Position numbers and translations under genes: made by a program. This document shows, one piece after another, positions 56,701 to 60,000 of a stretch of 60,000 nucleotides of DNA. The stretch lies in assembly GCA_009746045.1 (NCBI GenBank), contig RPFO01000164.1, forward strand, positions 3,669,740 to 3,729,739, given 5' to 3'. Numbering within the stretch: position 1 is the stretch's first letter; each line of letters begins with the position of its first letter. This DNA comes from Mesostigma viride. Lineage: Eukaryota; Streptophyta; Mesostigmatophyceae; Mesostigmatales; Mesostigmataceae. Under the pieces are notes generated by a model that did no database searches, was not told the DNA's origin, and saw only the letters and a list, made by a program, of their open reading frames with translations.

Positions 56701-57309
56701 AGCAGAATGCCTGATGAGGTGCTTGAGGATGAGAAGCCTCGAGTCATAGCCCGGTTGGTGGAGAGTACCCCTGATCTGATTTTGTCTGGGATTGACTTTA
56801 CCCAGCCTATCACCTTGGAGATCTTTGTTGACAGTTCCATGGATGCTCGCCAGGTTACCAAGGTCAGGGGGAGATCTGCTGCTCTGTTTGCTTTTTATCA
56901 GAGCAGGGCAAGTTTGTTCAGCTGGTACAGCAGACTGCAGAAGAGGGTCTGTATCAGTTCAGATGTGGCAGAATGCAGGGCCATATGCGAGGGGATCCAG
57001 TCCAGCCTGTACATAAAGGAGTTAATGCTGGAGCTGGCTTCAGTTACCCCTTGGACCTTGCAGATGGAGACGTTGTTGCTAACAGACAGCATGGGTATGG
57101 TCCAGTTTGTTCACAAGCAGCTGGCCAGGAGCCGGGACCTGGATTATTTGTTGCTGAAGGAGTTGGCCAGTTTGGTTGACTTGAAGCATATCCCTGGCGA
57201 GGAGAACCCTGCTGATGCATTGACAAAGCTGCCACACAAGGCCCCAGCCCAGTACAATGTACTGAGGAAGCTCATGAATGCTGACTGTCAAGTCGGTCTA
57301 TCTGTCTAA
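53719..57309 (+). CDS. Pol polyprotein in the order IN-PR-RT-RNase H
   Basis: Positions count from codon 53752. The integrase zinc region has H130, H135 and Cys at 155, 162 and 164; the core acidic residues are D189 (HVQVDIQ), D242 (LQCDIQF) and E272 (GQQGVVERA). A basic C-terminal fold follows (QQVVVWKEP...WHDGVVTRV). After a Pro/Gly linker comes a retropepsin-like domain: D522 in MEIDTNAQVSVM (DTN in place of DTG) and VILGQNFLG at 584-592. Reverse transcriptase has VLLDFKRAFLK (D787), GLRSSPIIWR, and SLHGDDL (D883, D884) in place of YVDD. RNase H has D1027, E1074, D1112 and D1155, ending HIPGEENPADALTK, the Copia signature. The frame is open from the gag TGA without an ATG, so expression by readthrough is likely. 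It makes and inserts the cDNA copy. Confidence 0.9.
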   Translation, partial: LEPAHIPEPWRVPPGVCNEAASDSSEGQPHALVKEPIGHDGASLVTTESMPAVAAVVTRQRARHGGAEPEVGPGDVDPGGSQKHSDRAGLAQDGQDEDRAGDSLTGTTLVPPVHKGSVHTLSANNDNKRFSLLYDIASRLHTMFGHAAQSLQVARRLGGSELYSICQQVAQACKCRLVARKPKQSHARTPILQPGHVQVDIQRIRGLKLLVAVDRYTKYKTLEILPDMEKPTLIAALKLTRSRYPGLELLQCDIQFECCENLPEFPELLITPRESHGQQGVVERAIQEIKTVLLVERIPRTSSAIVTSAWLRSVEDRLNLRTPMFFGDIAINPLMLHTRMLPADAEQAWKEKLEAKFLKLRQKDKGWSVLEPNVGQQVVVWKEPSFPGKRGSWHDGVVTRVEAAGHKCWVAIDGSQAVHRLSWSKIRPRGGNQGDLFQVPAGVQGGGDVELPDQGATAVSSPQGDPGPAPGVPSHTVVGQAGGQAAPPERPDTRPRGVRLSDIVQALQRAKKEPKVSKLVQLDEPEVAAMEIDTNAQVSVMGPQHTGELLVGEPSCPWVSDFSGRTHLRVLGEVTAPVMGVDVTFLVLEDYDGPVILGQNFLGNPGISIRATALRRDGWGMIPLENFRTTFPVRCRAKPVKGVKWDEGEVPPAASLVIPAVLHPSSIGITHRSLAAHSPLTYDQLVQEMSSPTLFEAWKLAFSKALEEWLQFECAAPTDRRPPASRKLALRFVLKRKVVDEVSVPHVRPVLNEYHGTGSLPGEELYTPGMLHDTWRILLCLYVGLLNRGAAMSSVLLDFKRAFLKSDPEVARRVWKQDEPYCVEVPAIWKLELHQQFLVILKGLEGLRSSPIIWRLTLQEALISECGLRVSSVDPCLLLAQWEGLPVYASLHGDDLHLLAPTTWLKKFIPVISGKFSLGKELWQEPNKPVVFCGMQATLFRRDGEWSIRLQAGGDYKQTIVKALPEKITQAAGPELRGMWAWFASICGPSLMVHSRMPDEVLEDEKPRVIARLVESTPDLILSGIDFTQPITLEIFVDSSMDARQVTKVRGRSAALFAFYQSRASLFSWYSRLQKRVCISSDVAECRAICEGIQSSLYIKELMLELASVTPWTLQMETLLLTDSMGMVQFVHKQLARSRDLDYLLLKELASLVDLKHIPGEENPADALTKLPHKAPAQYNVLRKLMNADCQVGLSV

Positions 57310-58039
57310 AAGCTGAGAGCTGGGTGCTTAAGTCTCTGGATATCAGGCTGGGAGCTTGATTGTACATAATCCTGAGCACACCTTGAGGGGTGAGACATGT
57401 CTCTGGTGTGGGAATGTCTGACATTGTCTCTGATGGAGAGATGTCTATCTGGGGTTTTCATCTCAGTCTGAGGTTTCCCCAGATCTGTGGTTTGTGGGCG
57501 GGGTTCGATTCCCTGGTGCCGTCTTAAGGCGGAGTTTCACGGACTGGCTGACCCATCCACCATGCTGGTGAGGTGGCGACAGGTCCCCTGATTTTCCACG
57601 GTTGGAACGAGTATAGGAGCTTGTGTTTTGCATGTGCTTCGCGTAGATGTTGTGTCTGGTTCGATAAGGGGCAGCAGACCGGCGCCGACTCCCGTCTGGG
57701 GGTCAGCAATGTTTTCTGATGAGCTGTTGTGGGTGATCTGTGGGGTTTCGCCTAAGGTCCTGAAGGTTGTACATACTTCTCAAGTTCTTAACTGAACACC
57801 TATGGGCTGCCACAGTTGGCCAACCTCTTGTACATGGGTAACACAACGAGCCTCCCGTGAAGGGATAGGGACTCATTGTAATTTGTTTGTGCTCCTGAGC
57901 CAGTATGGGTGCTATGTACATATAATAAGGAATCCAAGCTGACTGTCATGCCCAGCGGGTTGTGACTTGTAGTCTGGGGAGGATATCCAGTACCCATTGT
58001 GTGTGTTTGTATGTAGACTTGTGTGAGCTGCTACAGCTC
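57310..58039 (+). other. Region between pol and the 3' LTR
   Basis: About 730 bp without a gene, G/T-rich, with a GTCTCTGGTGTG / GTCTCTGATGGAG stretch near 57400-57445. It is longer than in compact Copia elements. Confidence 0.5.
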
Positions 58040-58057
58040 AAGAAAAGAAAGGATTGG
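58040..58057 (+). promoter_or_regulatory. Polypurine tract
   Basis: AAGAAAAGAAAGGATTGG directly before the 3' LTR, the expected primer for plus-strand DNA synthesis. Confidence 0.7.
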
Positions 58058-58773
58058 AGTTAACGCCAAGCGCATTGGCGTGATCCTGATTCGGCATATC
58101 TCTGCGATTCCAGCGGCACCGGAACGAGTTCATTCCGACAAGTATCAAGAAAGTTATGGCGTTCCGACTTCCCGGTCGCGCGCGAGCGCGAGCCGGCTGT
58201 TCTTCTAAGTCGGACGTGAATATTTGCCGACGACATATGGGGTCGACAGTAATTCCTGGGCTGACAGGAATTAGGTGCTGTACCTACGACGGTATTGGAT
58301 TAATACGTCGTACGCAGGAAATAGGAACCTTAACCTGTGGTCTGTTGGTACCGCAGGCTTAGTCCTGGACTTCTAGGTGCAGATGCAATAGTCACTGGGG
58401 ACTGTGCTCTGTGGTCACTGTGCCTGTATGCCATACAGACCTGTATGCCAGGCAGACCTACTGTATAGGAGTTGGGCGCTGTACAGGTAGTGAATACTGT
58501 ACCGGGGGTGTTATTACTGAGCAGGCCTCCTAGGCTGCTCAGGACTAGCAAGCACAGTGCACAAGTATATAAACAATAGGCCAGTGCCAAATGGGCATCT
58601 CTTGCAAGCCCGCCTCACGTGTTGTGCCTTGACTTGGCAAGCTCGTGTGCAAGCCTCAAGTGTTGAGCGCTGTAAACATTATCCGATTTAACAAAGCTCC
58701 GTTTCCAACCATATCACACATTGCTGCATTGCAACCATATCCTTCACATTGCGTGTGATAAGAACGTTTAACT
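58058..58773 (+). repeat. 3' LTR (716 bp)
   Basis: AGTTAACG at the start and CGTTTAACT at the end form an inverted pair. It contains the TATA box at 58566-58573, the uninterrupted CACTA target GCAAGCTCGTGTG near 58637-58649, TGTAA at 58671-58675 and a 21-bp tandem duplication near 58429-58455 not found in the 5' LTR. Flanked on the right by GCTGC. Confidence 0.93.
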
Positions 58774-58955
58774 GCTGCTGCTGCACGGTCGACGGTGCGG
58801 CAAAGCCAGTATGGCTGACGATTTCGTAGACATGATGCTAGGTTTTGTTGCTGGATAAAACTTAGTATTTAATATTATCAGTGGAAACGCATAGCAAATT
58901 TAGAGCCGATAGCGGCTAGCCCTGCTTTGGGGGATTTTGCTGGCCTTGGCGTGAA
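58774..58955. other. Right flank of the retrotransposon
   Basis: A GCTGCTGCTGC run at the insertion edge. ATG at 58811 gives only a 15-codon frame (MADDFVDMMLGFVAG). Confidence 0.4.
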
Positions 58956-59333
58956 ATGCGAACCTGTCGGCTAACGGAACATTTAACATGCCCGGCCAGC
59001 AACAATAGGAAAGAGTCTAGTGCAGGAGCGTCCGCCGCAGGCAGACCTAAAGGTATATTAGCGTGGCTCATGCCAGAACGTCCACTTTCTCGGCCACGGT
59101 ATTTGTCTGAGCCACGATCACCATCTCGATCCTCTCATTCGTCTGGTAAAGCTGGCCGCAGCCTCCCTGGCGATGCCATGCCGGAAGCAGTGCCTGATCC
59201 GACGCCATCGTCAGGGCATCTACCGCCGCCTGGGAATCTGAGTAATGTCGAAGCTAGCCGCAATTCTGAATCTCACGAGAAGAATAGCGGGACAAGCTCT
59301 GGGTCGTCTCTGACACTCACGTCCGCATTCTGA
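58956..59333 (+). CDS. 125-codon Ser/Pro-rich ORF, unassigned
   Basis: The frame is Ser/Pro/Arg-rich in the middle and ends with Ser/Glu/Asn stretches before a TGA at 59331. No domain, signal peptide or splice partner is recognised. Low-complexity disordered protein or chance are both possible. Confidence 0.3.
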   Translation: MRTCRLTEHLTCPASNNRKESSAGASAAGRPKGILAWLMPERPLSRPRYLSEPRSPSRSSHSSGKAGRSLPGDAMPEAVPDPTPSSGHLPPPGNLSNVEASRNSESHEKNSGTSSGSSLTLTSAF

Positions 59334-59933
59334 CGATATTGCTCGGAATTCAGGTCATGGAAAGCATCGCCGTTTTCAACCTAGTAAACCTACATAGCAC
59401 TTGCCAGTTGCCCGGCCAATGGCCACTTGGCCATGCCCTCGAGTTTTGGCCCATGTGGCATGTGTGACTTCACTTCATCACTTGTTACGGCGTAATCTAA
59501 ATTTACTATTGTCGCTAGCTGTTAATTTGATGGTTTGACAGTCCTCAATCCTATCGTGCACATTGGATATCGCCACTGTGCCTTCTGAAGGGAGTGAAGG
59601 CTGTAACTATAGTAATAAGATCAATGCCGGCCTGGATTCATTTGCAGATCGCGTTTTCCGCGGACCGGCACTGAACGCAAATGGTTTTCACCTTTGCGGC
59701 GTGCCAAATCAGAATAGTAGTAATAAGGGCTGTAAGGCCATAAGCCGGTGAGGCATAATATTTGCCTTAACAGTGCCTGCCATTATTAATCCACATCCCA
59801 CCTATAACAATGCCTATATAATGGTATAGCAACCCCCCCCCCCCCCCCATTCCCCAATACAAAGCCGACCTAGGCTAAGCACTCAATGGAGTGTATAACA
59901 CATCTTGCTTGCAACAAAGCTATGTTGAAAGGT
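59334..59933. other. Intergenic to window end
   Basis: No gene is supported. A C run lies at 59830-59848, and a TATAATGGTATA-like AT-rich patch at 59815-59828. Confidence 0.4.
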
Positions 59934-60000
59934 GCGACCGCGGGATTTTGGTGGCTGAGGTCACATTGACCGCAGGATTTTGGGAGCCGTGGTCACACGC
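59934..60000. repeat. GATTTTGGTGGC..GGTCACA repeat, cut by the window end
   Basis: Two units match the array at 27229-27366 (GCGGGATTTTGGTGGC). Confidence 0.75.

Larger units (their letters stand above)
27679..58773 (+). mobile_element. Copia-like LTR retrotransposon, interrupted in its 5' LTR
   Basis: Near-identical LTRs (694 bp once the insertion is removed, and 716 bp) bound the element. The flanks carry GCTGC at 27674-27678 and 58774-58778, a 5-bp target duplication. Between the LTRs lie an upstream ORF region, gag with a zinc knuckle, and pol with integrase, protease, reverse transcriptase and RNase H; a purine-rich tract precedes the 3' LTR. The 5' LTR is split at 28244 by a CACTA-like element, which must be the later insertion. 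LTRs differ by about three substitutions, one extra T and a 21-bp tandem duplication in the 3' LTR, so the insertion is young. Without the insert the element is about 8.04 kb. Confidence 0.9.

Overview
The window looks like nuclear DNA of a photosynthetic eukaryote, most likely a green alga. The reasons are GT-AG spliced genes, one of them a nucleolar G-patch protein whose domain layout resembles the land-plant type; TGTAA motifs where 3' ends are expected; and a dense, nested load of Copia-like, CACTA-like, hAT-like and LINE-type elements with simple-sequence DNA between them. There are no operons, Shine-Dalgarno sites or CRISPR arrays.

Layout. (1) 1-2502, plus strand: the 3' part of a three-exon gene of unknown function with Pro/Ala/Lys-rich tandem repeats. 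(2) 3.0-12.2 kb: transposon debris, comprising a TTTTTACCAC satellite, a frameshifted gag-like remnant, the N-terminal part of a hAT transposase, a LINE ORF1-like remnant and a LINE reverse-transcriptase tail. (3) 12574-22281, minus strand: an apparently intact 11-exon, 549-codon gene for a PINX1-like G-patch nucleolar protein. It was assembled from splice sites and frame continuity and is invisible as a single ORF. A 1130-bp non-autonomous hAT element sits in its fifth intron. (4) 22.3-27.7 kb: dispersed repeats, a MITE-like element and decayed LINE ends. (5) 27679-58773: one Copia-like LTR retrotransposon flanked by GCTGC, whose 5' LTR is split by a CACTA-like element starting at 28245. That element itself contains a second hAT-family copy (31882-32855) and much satellite DNA. 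(6) After the 3' LTR (58058-58773): 1.2 kb of flank with one unassigned ORF and a GC-rich repeat also found at 27.2 kb.

Assembly warning. 32889-42117 and 42242-51412 are the same sequence, separated by 124 Ns. The first copy already ends with the CACTA right terminus followed by LTR flank, and the start of the second copy is full of single-base deletions. This is best read as one locus represented twice by unmerged contigs. The real CACTA-like element would then be about 13.76 kb (28245-42001), and the retrotransposon without it about 8.04 kb.

The most unusual biology is in the retrotransposon. Gag and Pol lie in one frame separated by a single TGA. The retropepsin-like domain lies after integrase and before reverse transcriptase (gag-IN-PR-RT-RH instead of gag-PR-IN-RT-RH). 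The LTRs end in AGTTAACG...CGTT(T)AACT rather than TG...CA, and an extra coding-like region precedes gag. Functions below come from motifs I can see; no database search was run.
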